Counted from the stretch's first letter, positions 11,751 through 24,000 are shown. The stretch: DNA of 64,000 bases from Opisthorchis felineus (GCA_004794785.1 SJOL01006396.1:87943-151942), one strand, 5' to 3'. Notes: generated from the sequence alone by a model not told the origin. Program-made: numbers and translations.

Positions 11751-12857
11751 ACCCTTCCATGGGATTATTAATTAGATGAACTTGCAGCTTGTAGTTTGGT
11801 TGTCTTGAGCTGCTCCGAAACATGGAACACACTCACCGACGCGTAATTGCGTGGTCATGACAACAGGAACGCCTTCAATCGGACTATACCGTAGGATGTA
11901 AGCCGGACATTTCGATACTCAAAATTAGGAAATGGAGTAAGTGGCTTTGTTAAACAGGTCTAATGGGTTCCTGAATGGTGTTGCTGAAATTGAGGATTTC
12001 CCATTCGGTGCGCACAAAAAGCGGGTGATTTATGGCTAGTTGGGCTCCGGCATTTTCTTTCACCTACTTCTGCCCATCAAAAGCTCAGTGTAAATATTAC
12101 TATAGTACATGTGGACCACCGAGGCATCCGAGTAAATTTTTCGACCTCATCAAAGTCTTTGAGATAAATCCCGGCCGCGGACCCGCTTAGTTATTTCTGC
12201 CGAGTTCAGAATCAATAAAGCAGTGAGGCAGCATTATTCTGAGTTATTACCCAAGCACTTTAACAACCATGTGTGCATGAGTGTTCCGCCATTGCGAAGG
12301 TTGTGTACGAATTCCACATCAGTTGGATAGATGTTTACTGCATTCAGAGCCTTCCCTGGCCAAAACACTACTGAGCGAGTCCAATGTCCGTGTGCTACTG
12401 TTTGTAGAAAAACTGCGCCTTATTTTCCGATACAAGGTGGATTAATAGCAGCTGACTATGGCATCCATCAAATAGGAGTATTTCATCATAGATTGGCTTC
12501 AATGACAGGAAGAAATCTCTGTTGAACGTTGCTAAAACTTTCGCCTTCTGCCCGGTCGCACTGGGGACTGAACATGAAGCAGCAAGTATTCCGCTGTATG
12601 GACGTCAGATGGTGTTCTGCATGAATTTCCACTGTCTCGGTAAGAAACTACCCATACAGCTGACCCGTGATAGCTAAATGAATGCAGGAATTGCATTTAG
12701 CTGCTTTGAGAATTGAGCAATCATCACTTGCACAGTGATACCGGGGTAGCAGCATTTAGGGTTATCGTGCTTTCTTCATTGCTGTACTGCAACGGAACCC
12801 GGACAACCTGTTCACTTGCAATGAATACGCGAAATTCTGGCCATTAGATGGACATAC
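11751..12857. other. Noncoding stretch with one shared 20-mer
   Basis: No gene recognised. Positions 12584-12603 carry AAGTATTCCGCTGTATGGAC, found identically at 22171-22190 and followed in both by a related but diverged stretch. This suggests two decayed copies of an unidentified repeat. Confidence 0.4.
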
Positions 12858-13058
12858 CGAATCCCAAGCACCAGATTCATTCGAAGAGTAACCCCCGCGG
12901 GAGTGATACGCAGTATGATACGAAGCCAGATCCAATGGTGTGGTAACTTGAACTGCATGATTCAAACTTTCATCTGAAAACCGTGTTTGAGCGACGCACT
13001 CCGGAATGGAGTTCGAAACGGGAGAGGCCTGAGATTTCACTATCGGATCAATGATCGG
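12858..13058 (-). CDS. Candidate internal exon, Ser/Asn-rich unknown protein
   Basis: On the minus strand the frame opens exactly at an acceptor (TTTACAATTAG, AG at 13060-13059), whose last three bases are an in-frame stop. It runs 67 codons, phase 0 to phase 0, to a donor GATTCG|GTATGT. The peptide contains QASPVSNSIPECVAQTRF, SLNHAVQVTTPLDLASYH and SRGGYSSNESGAWDS, rich in Ser, Asn and Tyr and low in Cys and Trp, like a linker of a regulatory protein. If the donor is ignored, the frame continues to a stop at about 12762. The family is unknown. The acceptor sits at the foot of an 11-bp hairpin (13061-13087). Confidence 0.45.
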
Positions 13059-13060
13059 CT

Positions 13061-13087
13061 AATTGTAAACAATATATGTTTACAATT
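13061..13087. repeat. Perfect 11-bp inverted repeat, 5-nt loop
   Basis: AATTGTAAACA (13061-13071) and its exact reverse complement TGTTTACAATT (13077-13087) flank ATATA. It abuts the candidate minus-strand acceptor at 13059-13060 and could form a hairpin covering the polypyrimidine tract. Confidence 0.85.
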
Positions 13088-15468
13088 TTGAACGATGGAA
13101 GAACCATGCACATGACAGGCCTGGAGATTTGCTATCTGCGCAGGTGCGAGAAGGTTTTAGCACTTTTGCGCACATCCTGCTGTTAGCACACATACAGTTC
13201 CTCTGGAAAGTTTACAGGTTATTTCGCGTGGTTTTGGAGCAGAATAGATGGCTTCATAACAATAATATCTGTAGATGTATCTGCATGTAGCTCTGTAGCA
13301 AAACAACGTTTCGGCATGTTTTGATTTGATAAGCTCTATATTTTCCTTTGAGCTTACGTTGTGCCAATTGGAAGCAAATTGAAGTCCACACCTTGTTCAA
13401 GAGACGGCGCTTTGCACATCACAGGGTTTCATTCGGTCAAGCGCGACGACGGCAGTCACGAGGGCTGCTTCGAACTGTGTGGCTAGTTCATCATATCCAC
13501 TGTCTGCATGTGTGCTGTTGGCTTGACGAAAGGCCTCGGAGCAGTACACAGAATCGTTTGAGCTTTAGTGATACATACCTCTGACGGTGGATTAAACGCC
13601 GATAACTGCAGTTAACCAAGTGCCGGTACTTTGACTACGTTTCTGTCCCCAGTGCCGCACTTGACGATGCCGCAAAACGGGCTGATTGAAGAAGTACATG
13701 ACGGAAACATTGGTATTGTTAGACTAATTCTGTTTTGCTCTACTCACTAGATGTCGCTGCACCAACATTCTTACAGCTCTGTGAACCTAAATTAGGTAAT
13801 AGTGGGAAAATTCTGGCGTTGACTACCTCAAACGAATTTTGCTAGTTGAAATTTTCTGGAGGGGAATAACATTCTTGGTTCAACATGGTAACCCTACATA
13901 GCGCTCCGAAGTGAGATGCTGTAGTTTGTTGCGCATTTTGTATTAATGACGGTTTTCCTTTGTGCGCCCTTAAGCCTGCAGCCAGCAACAGACGGATGGA
14001 AATTTGTAGACTCATTGCATACATTTCAGAATAAAGAAAAACTACGGAGTATATTTGTCTCCATTTATTTGGTTTCAAATATGTAGTTAATAAATACGGT
14101 CTGTGGTCAAAAAGATAATCAAAATAGTCGTTTTATTGCTGGGAATGCTGTTTTGCTCCGCGTATGCAAATCGGAAGAGTCGCCAACCGCAAATTTGCTC
14201 TTCCGTTTGTTCCCAATGTACCAGAGTCGAAGCGACTCAGCAAAAATACTTATCTCGGAATTACTCTAGAAATAGTTTTGAAGTCGAATTAACTAGGCAA
14301 TGGATTTTTGGGTGCTCAATTTATGCCCAATACGGTGGAACTTATTGGGTGATTTCACAAACTTTGCTTGCCCATTTGGATGGCTAATTTTACGTCATGC
14401 TAGCGGTAGCGGTGTAGCACATACAGTCGAACAATCAAGACTGTTGTCTCGCAGTGAGGCACAGTAACAAAATAGATGGGGCATGAGTTCGGATTCTCAA
14501 ACAGCCAATTAACCCGAGGGGATGCGAAACATTATTATGAATACGTTCTTTCTGAGAAGAAATTAAGTTAACGGCACTGCGCAACAAGGAAATAAACGAC
14601 GAAATGATTGCATTGTTCGGTTCGGTTGACATCGCCAACACTTGTGCAACCTTCGCGACAATTTGGCTAAGGGTGAATATTTGCCCACACAACTTTTGCC
14701 ATCAAATCACACCGTCGGTTAATTCGATAATATCACCAGCTAAACACTCCAGCAACTGTAATACAGTTTGAAGGAAATGAGGGTATAAAACACCTACGTA
14801 CTTTAACTCTTTGGTCTTCACCAAAGTCCTGAGAAGTAAGGTTATTTTGTTGCGATATTAGAACTGGTTTTGTGATAACTAGAAACTACGGGCTGGTCAT
14901 TTTGCTTAACTGCTGTACATGCAAAGCTTTTGAAAGCCTGGACTTAGAAAGATGGTGATATGACGGTGGTCACACAACAAAACCCGCACGTGGAACTAGA
15001 GCAGTGCAAGTGATGTCGATGGCCTATTCTGATCACTCCATAAGAGACCAGACAGAGATCCAAAACTAAATCCGCCTGCGGTACCCCAAAAAGAGACATG
15101 TAATGATCTTTAGAAGGACTTTCACCGACCCGACAAATAATACTGTGACAAGGAAAGAATGACCACCCAGTTTTCGCCAGAACATTCCGTAGTTTCTACA
15201 AGAAATCCGGACGTCGAATATGTGAGCATCATCGAGCGAAGCTTCATCTCTGAAAATAACCTAGCAAAGACCTATGGGATAGTTTAACCACATCTTTCAC
15301 GTAATGACTGCGCGAGGAAGGCAACAGTGAAAATTTTTTGTCTGGGTCCAAGCTCGCGGTCAAAGTCATTTTAAAGCTCTGCGTTTGGTTTTAGGAGCAC
15401 ATGCGATAGAGAATTTGATGTATAACCCTTGCCTCAGTAGTCCTATTACTTTGTCCGTACTGTCACAG
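13088..15468. other. Noncoding or unresolved stretch
   Basis: Several frames (13842-14078 and 14435-14692 on -; 14103-14387 on +) have fairly protein-like text. The frame at 14103 even starts with a signal-like hydrophobic run, but its first codon is GTG and none has a matched pair of splice sites. I see no family and leave them uncalled. Confidence 0.35.
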
Positions 15469-15782
15469 TGGAAAGACTGGAAAACAGATTCAAATCAAAA
15501 CATGAAGAAAACACCCGACCGCAGCAACGTTATCACTTAAGAGAAAGTATCCTGACTTTTTTCGATATTTCAGTGGTTTCAATAAATATGAATTACCAGC
15601 CGGTTCAAAGCTACTTGTATAACAACACTGTTTACTTATACGTACATAACGATAGCTGCGGTTCCGTTAGGTTTTCATTCAAGGAGTCTAGGGCTACATT
15701 CAATGCTTTCCATTGTTACAGGGATGGCGGAGAACTGTTCCCCCTAGGCCGCCCTACTTTGTGTAGCAAGTTGATGCCATAA
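15469..15782 (+). CDS. Candidate terminal exon, unknown protein
   Basis: A good acceptor (pyrimidine-rich CTATTACTTTGTCCG, then TACTGTCACAG, AG at 15467-15468) opens a frame of 103 codons after two split-codon bases, ending in TAA at 15780-15782. It begins ERLENRFKSKHEENTRPQQR, strongly charged. Then come DISVVSINMNYQPVQSYL and a Tyr/Asn-rich middle, and it ends PLGRPTLCSKLMP. No family is recognised and no upstream partner exon was found. It could also be a chance frame. Confidence 0.35.
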
Positions 15783-16179
15783 ACTAAGAATCATTTTTCC
15801 TCTTCTCAAATTCATATCAGTCACTGACTGTTCTTGTTATCCCGTTTTTCGTCCACACAGTCTTCAGAATCTTCTACCATTTGCTTGCACTGTGTTTTTG
15901 TCTCCATGACAAAAACTCCCCTGGAAGGGCAGTTCATCGCATGATTCGCCCTTTTCGGGACTTACCAGGATTCATCCACCTGATGTTTCGTTTTCAAAAT
16001 TGGCACTCTCAGCCCTAACACCAAGCGGTTGACGACCTGTTTTTTTCTTGGCTAAGCACATGTACCCGAATGCACCAGGACATACCAACTAGAAAATAGT
16101 CAGATAATTATTCCGAACTCTTCATCCTACCCATGAAGGACCTGATAATTACCAAGTTATGGTCTTGGATTTTTCCAAA
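15783..16179. other. Noncoding stretch
   Basis: Nothing recognised. It follows the candidate terminal exon, but no canonical AATAAA is visible within it. Confidence 0.4.
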
Positions 16180-16213
16180 AGTGATAATTATAAGGCACAA
16201 GTGGCCAATTATG

Positions 16214-16261
16214 GAAGTACAATCCGACGTGCGTTTCGTCGGATTTCCAACTCATTAGGTG
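16214..16261 (-). ncRNA. Possible decayed hammerhead ribozyme with hairpin
   Basis: On the minus strand the order is CTAATGAG, a stem II (TTGG/CCGA with AAAT loop), CGAAA, a two-base-pair stem III (CG-CA-CG) and GTC. This is hammerhead order and spacing. Two defects argue against activity: CUGAUGA is CUAAUGA (G5 changed), and no stem I pairing was found. The same bases form a 9-bp inverted repeat (16221-16229 with 16237-16245), a simpler explanation. Confidence 0.3.
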
Positions 16262-16275
16262 GGTGTTGCCCAACA

Positions 16276-17685
16276 CCAAGGCGTACTCCTTTGTGTGAAT
16301 TGTGAGAGCCAATGAATAGTTATCCGACTATTCACTAGTAGCCCTATCCCTGACGAATTTTGCCAGCCGTATCGAACCTAGGAGAACTACTTTATTTCAC
16401 TTCGAACATGCAGACCAAAACATCTTCAGACAGTGTCAAAGTTTCTTCAATTGCTTTGGAATTTCGACGGGAAAATTAGACGATTTAATAACACGGAACT
16501 AATTCTGTGACCAATGTACTGACATAGGTAGGTTGTTTCGTCCAGACAGCATATTGCTAAAGTGTCAAAAATGATAGACCTCAACGAGCGCCTCGTTTGC
16601 CTTTGGATATTTAACCCGAGGCAGCGGTAGCCCTGGGAAGTCGATGACTGAAACCACCTCCCGACTGAACTAGCAGGTTTCAACTTCTCTTAGCTGTCCT
16701 AGTAATAAACGTAGTCGCCTGCTTTCTCACTCTGCATCACTAATAAAATCAGCTAATGGACTTTGGAGTCTTGTTCAATGTTGTTCTGTGATTTTAGGGA
16801 AGATATGGAAACTACTAAGGGTCATTCTACTACCGATGTTTGTAAATTAAAATACAGCTTGAATGGGATGATATATGGGAAGCATTCGGTAGTGTCGTGA
16901 CCCGTGGTATTTGCCAGGAGAGCCAATGTTGGGTCAGTTGCAGTAACTGTTTTTTTCAAACGCCGCCTAGTTGTCATTAATAGATAACCGGAAATCCGAT
17001 TTGGGTCACAAAGCAGCTCCTTCCCGATGATTATTCAGAAATGTTTTGACATCAAATTAGAGGATGTAGGGATAATGTGGAAAATAATACGGATGCAAAA
17101 GCTCGTGGAAAGGTGTTTGTAATGGCCGTGTCGGCAAAATGTACAAACGTCGATTCCCTACGTTGTCTTACAACATCCAAACTGATAGCGTTGCGATCAG
17201 CCCCTTACACTAGAAATCTGAGTTGATTTACGATTCCACGGATTATCAATGCAAAGGCGGGCAATCATAACCTTTGATTTCGCGCCATTTCGAATTACGT
17301 CATCAACAATTCCACTATTGTATTATGAAGCTGCGTAAATGTTCTTTGCCAGGTTTGAAGTGAAACACATGACGGTCACATTTTCATTGAGTTAGTGACG
17401 TTAATTTAACGTAGGGAATTTTCGAATAACTACCAAATGTCACATAAATTATGGCTTAAACAATAGTGGGTGTTCCTGTGGACAGTAAAAAAGCGGTACT
17501 GTGTGCAGAAAAATTGTGAAGATTGGGTAGATAGAAACCAGCTAGAGAGGCAGGTAATTCTGTAGATGGGTGTATCACATATTAAAGTGTTATAAAACAT
17601 CTAGTGTTACCGCCTTCAATAAAAGGTGATTATACGAGGCCAATGAACGAAAATTGTAGTCGAAGAATTCTGCGTGAAACATGCA
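16276..17685. other. Noncoding stretch
   Basis: No gene recognised. One minus-strand frame (16447-16683) lacks motifs and splice sites. The frame at 17604-17864 (+) is antisense to the RTE tail that begins at about 17686. Confidence 0.4.
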
Positions 17686-18640
17686 ACATCGTCAGCATAA
17701 CATCCTTGTTCAACACAGATATTCCGCCGCCGTACTATCACAATTTATTTAAACGCGTGATTGTGAAGAAAAGAATAAAAGTGGCAGTGCAAGGGGGCAT
17801 AGCGCTAGCCTACCACAATTACTTTGGGCCCCCACACCTCCAAACACTCATTCAGACCATATAAATAGAAACTGACAGCAAGCACGTCTCTGACTCCGAT
17901 TAGCAGTCATATCTTGCAGTGTCTCCAACCAAGCACAGTTGGAATCACGTAGTCCCCATCCTGGACAGACGATCTCCAGATTTTTTGTAATCTCTTTCAT
18001 ACTCCTCTAACAGGTCAAAGGTTGACCACCTCTCTTCTCCCACCACTGTGAACTGGCACGGGAAACTGCAATCTTTTCTTCAAACAATGGTTTGGCATAG
18101 GCAATACATAGCCTATCCAACGCAGCTGCTGGTGCTGGACACATTCTTTGATAGATGTCCCAGTTGCACAAACCACCACTCGCTTCCTAATTGCCTCATC
18201 ACGGAGTCGCCGACACCAGCTTTGGTGCTGATACCACGGTGATCGAAAACCTGAAGAAGTCTGTTTTATTGCTCGAACAGTCCTAGTCTTACAGCCATTC
18301 AGCAAAACAGCCCGAACTGTAGGGTGATACACACTTGCCTTGAAATGCAGGGATATACCTCTTTGACGCCGCAGGTTTCTCAAATTCGTAAACGCGGTTT
18401 GTGGCTTATAGATATGTGTCACACAACAGTCGGAACTAATACTACATCCAATATAATCAAAGTACTCAACAGCTTCAAGTGCCTCTCCGTATTCAGTGAC
18501 TGCACCGTTGTCGGATGCCACTTTGTGTACGGAAGCTTTTGACGAGGTCCCCATATACTGTTATGTCGTGGGTGGCCGTCTATTGGTTACGCCTGAACTG
18601 AGCCCGCCAGACTACGCGATAAGGAGAAGACAGAGAACCC
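17686..18640 (-). mobile_element. RTE-clade LINE copy 2 (3' half, reverse)
   Basis: This is the reverse-oriented 3' half of the element seen at 0.3-3.0 kb. It has the RT C-terminal region (18015-18600) and the 3' tail (17686-18014). The tail contains CACTTTTATTCTTTTCTTCAC, then AAATAAAT and a short trinucleotide-like end, matching the copies at 2.9 and 63.6 kb. The copy is 5'-truncated at about 18640, the usual outcome of incomplete reverse transcription. Confidence 0.85.
18015..18600 (-). pseudogene. RTE reverse transcriptase C-terminal fragment, catalytic core deleted
   Basis: The minus-strand frame (18554-18015) reads YGEALEAVEYFDYIGCSISS, then LRNLRRQRGISLHF, TVRAVLLNGC and RKRVVVCATGTSIKECVQHQ, the RTE thumb and C-terminal region. 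Just upstream, in another frame (about 18595-18520), lies VYGDLVKSFRTQSGIRQ, the block before the palm. These two blocks flank the catalytic Asp-Asp box in intact elements. Here they are nearly adjacent, so the core is deleted. The C-terminal frame is unusually long (179 codons) for such an old copy. Confidence 0.75.
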
Positions 18641-19116
18641 GGGACACGGCTGTATTGTTAGGAAAAACATACAGAGCTTCTGCGTAAATATATAGGATGA
18701 CTAAATGGCCAAATATGGTCGTTCACTTGTTCGTTCTGTACATCCAATGGCGAAGTTCCGGTCGTGAACAATTTCACCCGCACTCCACTGGTCGCATGTT
18801 GCTAAGCCGTGTTTGGTGCGATCCGCCAACGCACCTGCCATCCTGAACGTGTGGGACCGCTGGTGACCTTCAGGGCGCTTCGTTCTCTGCACATGTACTT
18901 TTTCATGTCTGGACGCGTCTCGACGTATACTCTCGCATGCTCGGAAGTCTGAGAATACAAACATGCAAGGAGTATTATATGACGCTTAGAGTACTACGAC
19001 ACCAAAAGCCGCACTGAGTAAACACGTTGCAGCCAAACTGGTTGAGGAATGTCACAAACCATAGTTCCATTAGAAGTCCAAATATGCCTCAGTTTAACAC
19101 GACCTTGCATTAAAGC
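18641..19116. other. Flank between LINE and SINE copies
   Basis: No gene recognised. A minus-strand frame (18701-18964) has Arg/His-rich text without a motif. It could be the unaligned part of an older repeat. Confidence 0.35.
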
Positions 19117-19330
19117 TGAGTTTGAGATAGCTCAGTTGTTAAGGCGCGCATTTACTAACCGAAAAGTCCGTGCCTCGAATATGTCCTCTGCATCTCGACT
19201 ACGCCTCTCCAGGCTCAAGCAACCTGGTAGAATCTCAGCTCTTGTGCTTCCTTCAGGTCGCATGGCAGCTAGACAACGAGAAGGTGCTACAGTTGAACGA
19301 CTCCCTCAGTGAGATTGTTCGAAATTCGAG
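19117..19330 (+). mobile_element. SINE-like repeat, copy 1 (tRNA-derived head)
   Basis: GATAGCTCAGTTGTTAAGG (19125-19143) fits a tRNA-type Pol III A box. CCGTGCCTCGAATATG about 30 bases on sits where the B box (GGTTCGAATCC type) should be. After it comes an AACCTGG / CTTGTGCTTC / GCATGGCAGCT tail shared with the copy at 11.7 kb. The cloverleaf is not intact, so this is not called as a tRNA gene. Confidence 0.65.
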
Positions 19331-20932
19331 AGCTACGTTTGATTGATAAATTTCAAACAATCAAAAATGGTAGGGATGATTTCAACTAACCAAGAAGAAA
19401 GTACGGATGGGAACGAACAAAACTTATAACGTAAACTGTTAAATGAATTGGACGCCGCAGAGCCCAACCAACAAATCGGACGCTATCTAACTCCTAATTG
19501 TGATTAATGTTTACTTACTTACTTTCACACACAATATGTGCCCAATAACTCTTTTGGCGTTGAGCCATAAAATACATAGGATATCGTAGAAACGACTCAT
19601 TAGACATTTTCATAGTTCTTTTTTATCGTAAAACGTTGCAATTCCGGATTTTCCAGGATGAAAATTTCATCCGTTATCAACAAGATGTCGGAATTATGAG
19701 GAAGCCATGTGTCTGGTTGTATAATCCGTCACCGTTCGACTGAAATATCATACAGCAAATCTGCCACTTGTAACGGATTACTGAATTCAGTTTCTATCCA
19801 AAAAGTTTTATTGCAAAATCTTTGTCAAAATTAATGAACTTCACCGGGCTTCTTATCCTCTCTTGTGGATGTGGAAAGAGTCCACCATTTCTCAGTTACT
19901 CAGCCCAGTTTCGTCTTGCCTCACCTGACTTAAACTGGGGTTGAAACAATCTAATACTCTGGTCAAATTAAAACATTGCTTTCTGGGGTAGACTGAAGCT
20001 TTTTTGTCCACCAGCGAAAGAGTTTCTCACTAAAGTCTGCTTGTTAATGCTTTCTTCTCCTACTTCTCACTTCGTTTTAGTCCTTGGCTTTTTCTGAAAA
20101 ATCGTTCCTGTTTTATCCACCTCACCTTAGCAGACACTTACTCACCGTAGAATATTGACATACGATAATCTGTATCGTTTTGAGAGTCTGCTTAACCAGT
20201 CTGTTGGATTAGCTGTTTTCTTGTCATGTTCTGTCATGTTCTTCCAGGTGCAGAACGCTGGAATTTTATGCACCCTAGTGGTTTTATCCGAAGGGTGACT
20301 ATAGTTAATATGGTCAGGAACAAGGATAGACAATCCTCCTGGATGACGCTACAGGCAACGGACTTAGATGTCCAACTCCAGAAAGTGTTTCCCCCGACCA
20401 AGATGTATGGTGGGCGATAGAGGGGGTGAAGTACTAGGCGCGTTCAACAATGGCGGAAGGTTAAGAACAGACTTCCCCGAAAAAAAGCATTGATATAGTC
20501 TGAAAATTCGTTACACTTGTTTTTGGCTTCGTCCGTAAAACTGTCACTCTGTTTAAAATGTGTGTATGCATCACCTTGCGCTGTTTGTGATGCAAGCGCT
20601 TTGTTGGTTCGCAAATTACGGTGACCGTATACCGATAATCCCTGATTCGGGGCTGCAACCCAGTTGTACTGGTCGGACCTCAATACTGCAAATGCTCTCC
20701 GACCTTATTGCCTGGAACGCACCTCTGCAAGTTTCAAGCGTGCCAGGAAAGCCGATGGGGGACATCGCCACTAAAAGCAGCTGGTCTTACGAAAATCTAT
20801 ACTACAAGGCACTCCGAAGGCAACCTGGCATTGCTCTTAGCGTCAGGTGTGTTAGAACAATAAGATATTTCCCTTAGATGAGCCGTATATTCATATTTAC
20901 AGAAACAGTGCTCTGTTCTCACTATTCTGCAG
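19331..20932. other. Noncoding stretch
   Basis: No family recognised. Frames at 20444-20683 (-) and 20560-20877 (+) overlap antisense. The + frame has a possible donor (GTCAG|GTGTGT near 20849), but its phase does not match the candidate exon at 20933. Confidence 0.35.
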
Positions 20933-21015
20933 GCCCTGTGAGTCCTAACCTAGTCGTAGGCTTGGGTGAGTCCCACATTTCTAGGCTCAACCCTCGATTG
21001 CCTGCATTCCGCCAC
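20933..21015 (+). CDS. Candidate short internal exon, unknown
   Basis: An acceptor (CTGTTCTCACTATTCTGCAG) at 20913-20932 and a donor (CGCCAC|GTAAGA) after 21015 bound 83 bases. These hold two split-codon bases and 27 codons including PVSPNLVVGLGESHISR. The frame stays open well past the donor (to 21204), so the donor is not forced by a stop. No partner exon was identified. Confidence 0.25.
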
Positions 21016-24000
21016 GTAAGATGCGGAATTCCAGGGAAGAATGGAGGATTCCCCGTGTATAACTCGAAAAGTGGGAGTTTTACCGTTGGGAGTTTAGTGG
21101 GTCAATCCGATGGCCTGTATCTAACAGATGTTTGTCTACTAACAATGCAACATCACGAAATGACGTTTAGCTCAAAGGTTTTCCTCACAGCATGTAGACT
21201 TTAGACCTACTTTGGTATGTGTTCTCCCGCACGCTGCGTAGTTATCTACATGTCATCTTGAAAACGCCACATTTAAGAGCCACACATTCGCCCAGATGTT
21301 GATTTGAGCTACAAATCCCACTTGCCTAAACATGTCATGAACATCTACTGAGCTGACTTGACTGTACTAGCGGAACTACAGACAGCCATAAACAAGCCTC
21401 TTAATTGGTGAGTGGTAGGAATGGGGAGCTTCCCCGCGGGAATTCGCGGGACAAATACTGCAGACTATGCACCTGCTACGCACAATTTGGTGGACGAACA
21501 TCTTATCACAAGATTTAAACGACGTATTGATAGTCCGCCTGTTTTAAGAGAAAGGGAGTCGATAAAGGAAGAATAACTGCTGTACAGTCGGCCTCCTGTT
21601 CAGATGTGGCTGTGGCTGGTATCGTTCTCAGTCGATTTGTCGCTTCTGAAAAACAGCGCAAACTTCTCATTGGCTCCAGCACAGTTGACTTGCCCCCTGA
21701 CACAAGATAAATCCAAGATAAATTTTGGCGAACCAAATCAACTACACCAAGAACTGTTTTTGATCCAATCAGAGCATTTGATTCAGTCAACAGCGAATCA
21801 TTGCGGGCTATCCCAAAGGAGCCTGGCTGCCGATATAAAGGCAATGGGTTGTAGGGAACTTTCCCCATCGAATTTGAAATCAATACAGGAGTGAAGTTTG
21901 GTTTTATTCGTGTCTCACCCCATGTCTGATAAATTCTGAACAGCCGTCTACACATAGGCTTTCCGCCATTTCAACAGTAGTATTGGTTGGATGTTTGGAA
22001 AGTCAAAGTTTTTACTGGTTCAAAGCTGCTATTAGAAGACGACTGCGCCTTGTTTACGGGTTCTTAGTAGCATCGATCTTAACTCCATCAGCGTCTAGCC
22101 CTACTTACATATAGATGTTTTAAAAATACTTGACTTTTAAAAGTCTGCAACATCGGCCCAAAAGAAAAATAAGTATTCCGCTGTATGGACCTTAGAAGAC
22201 GTCCTGTACGCATCTCTATTGGTTGTTGATCAGGTGGCTGTTGATCTGTTCACCGAGCTTGGCAACTGACTTGTGAACGTTCGGTTATTTGGTTGTACAT
22301 ACGTGAATTGACACGTTTGGACCACCGGTTAGTTATGCTGATGGTAAGCTGTCTACCCTCTGGTGTTATTCCATGGGGGCTAACGCCGGGTACGGTCCGT
22401 ACATGCAGTTCATTGCAAAAAGCATGTGGCGTTGGGGTTCTCTGGTGTAGTTCGATTTACCGGACCTACCCGGTAACGGATGCCAGCCTATCATACACGT
22501 GTGGACGAATACTGTGGTGTATTGAGTTTTGTTTAGTGTGTATTCAAGAGAGAAGACGAATGGTTAATGGCCGTATGTTTCTACGATATTCGGGAAAAGC
22601 CGTTATCCAGGGCGGTATGCTACCCAACCTAGCATATCCAGCTGGCAACATTTAATCAGAACGAAACCCGTAATTGAACCTGACTTTTTCGGCAAACACT
22701 GCTTCTGAACTGTTCTGAATAAAAGCACTTCAGTTGTACGATGAAACCTCGGTCAATATTTTCTCAAATGGTCAGTGACTTCCTCAAAATCAAACTTCAT
22801 AGTATGGAGTTAAAATCTCTAGTTATTCTTCTTCCAAAAGTTGCAATGTACTTAGTCACCATTTAGCATGAGGTCAAACGTACAATGGTGGTGAGAGTGA
22901 CCTAAGAATAGATAAACGTTTGTCCTGTCATTAAGAATGTAAATTTATTAATCACCTCTTAGCCGTAGTCGGATCGTCCGATGTTCAGAAACTACCATAT
23001 AATTTTATCAGTTGGTAGCCTACAAGGTGGTTTATCACTCCTTCAGTCAACAGAAACCTAGTTACAATACATCTACTGATTTACGGTGCTCAAGACCTAT
23101 TGAATTCCCAAGCTCTCTCACAAAGAAGAAACAGAAGTTAAGTGTAGAAAAATATAAATAATTATAGGTTTTAAAATATCCTTATCATAACGCTTAGTTT
23201 GGTGTTCCTCTAAAAAAATTTAAGATCCACAACTGTTGCCCGGGGTTACGCTTCAGTGTATTTGGCAGCCCTCAATAGTATACCCTGCGTATCTGGCACA
23301 TGACCAGGGCAAATCGCACGCAACTTCTCTCCTTGCCTTCCCTCATTGTAGCTGACCATTACGTGTAATTGTGTCGCTTTGTTTGCATTGAATCTGAGAG
23401 AATCTGTAAGCAAACGAGGGCGATTTTGTTTACAATGACCAGTATTGTTGATTTTAAGGTTCTGACTTTGGTCAATGCCTGTAGTGTGCTGCAATTGTTG
23501 ATTTCAGACATCGTTGACCATGAATTGAAATGTATTCATTACCAGTGGAATATTGTTCTGGCATGTTGTTTCAGATTATACAGGTAATTATTCTGGCAGA
23601 ATCGGGACAATGCGTGCAGTACCTAGTTAAGGAAGAAGAATATAAGAAAATCTGCAGCCTTACGATTTGGGATGAAACGTTTTATTCCGTGGTAAATAAC
23701 GCTTCTTGAATGACAGGACTAAATACGGCCGTGAGGAAGAATTACCAACAAAAAATCTCACTGTACGCTACTTTGGAAACAAATTACTGCCTCCAAAAAA
23801 TATTTTCCAGCCCACATTAATTAGTGATATAAAAAATGAACAAATTAGTCGGACGAATTCTTATGGGCGGAGTCACATAATGTGAAATGAGATTTCAAGG
23901 TCGAGATTTTAGTTCCCAGTCGCGACCAATGTAGAGTAGATAAATTACAGAGATACTGCCAGTCAGAGCTGGTCAACTCACATGATGGAACTTTACAGAG

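Noticed and set aside
14103..14387. Frame with a signal-like hydrophobic start
   Set aside because: First codon is GTG, there is no acceptor just upstream, and nothing supports expression.
19117..19200. Functional tRNA gene
   Set aside because: A and B boxes are present but the acceptor stem and anticodon arm do not fold; the stretch continues into a tail shared with another copy, so it is SINE-like.
21515..21955. 146-codon minus-strand open frame
   Set aside because: Text is irregular, no known motif, and no acceptor or donor in phase; fits a chance frame.
22293..22655. 120-codon plus-strand open frame
   Set aside because: Very rich in Cys, Trp and Arg with no motif; likely chance.
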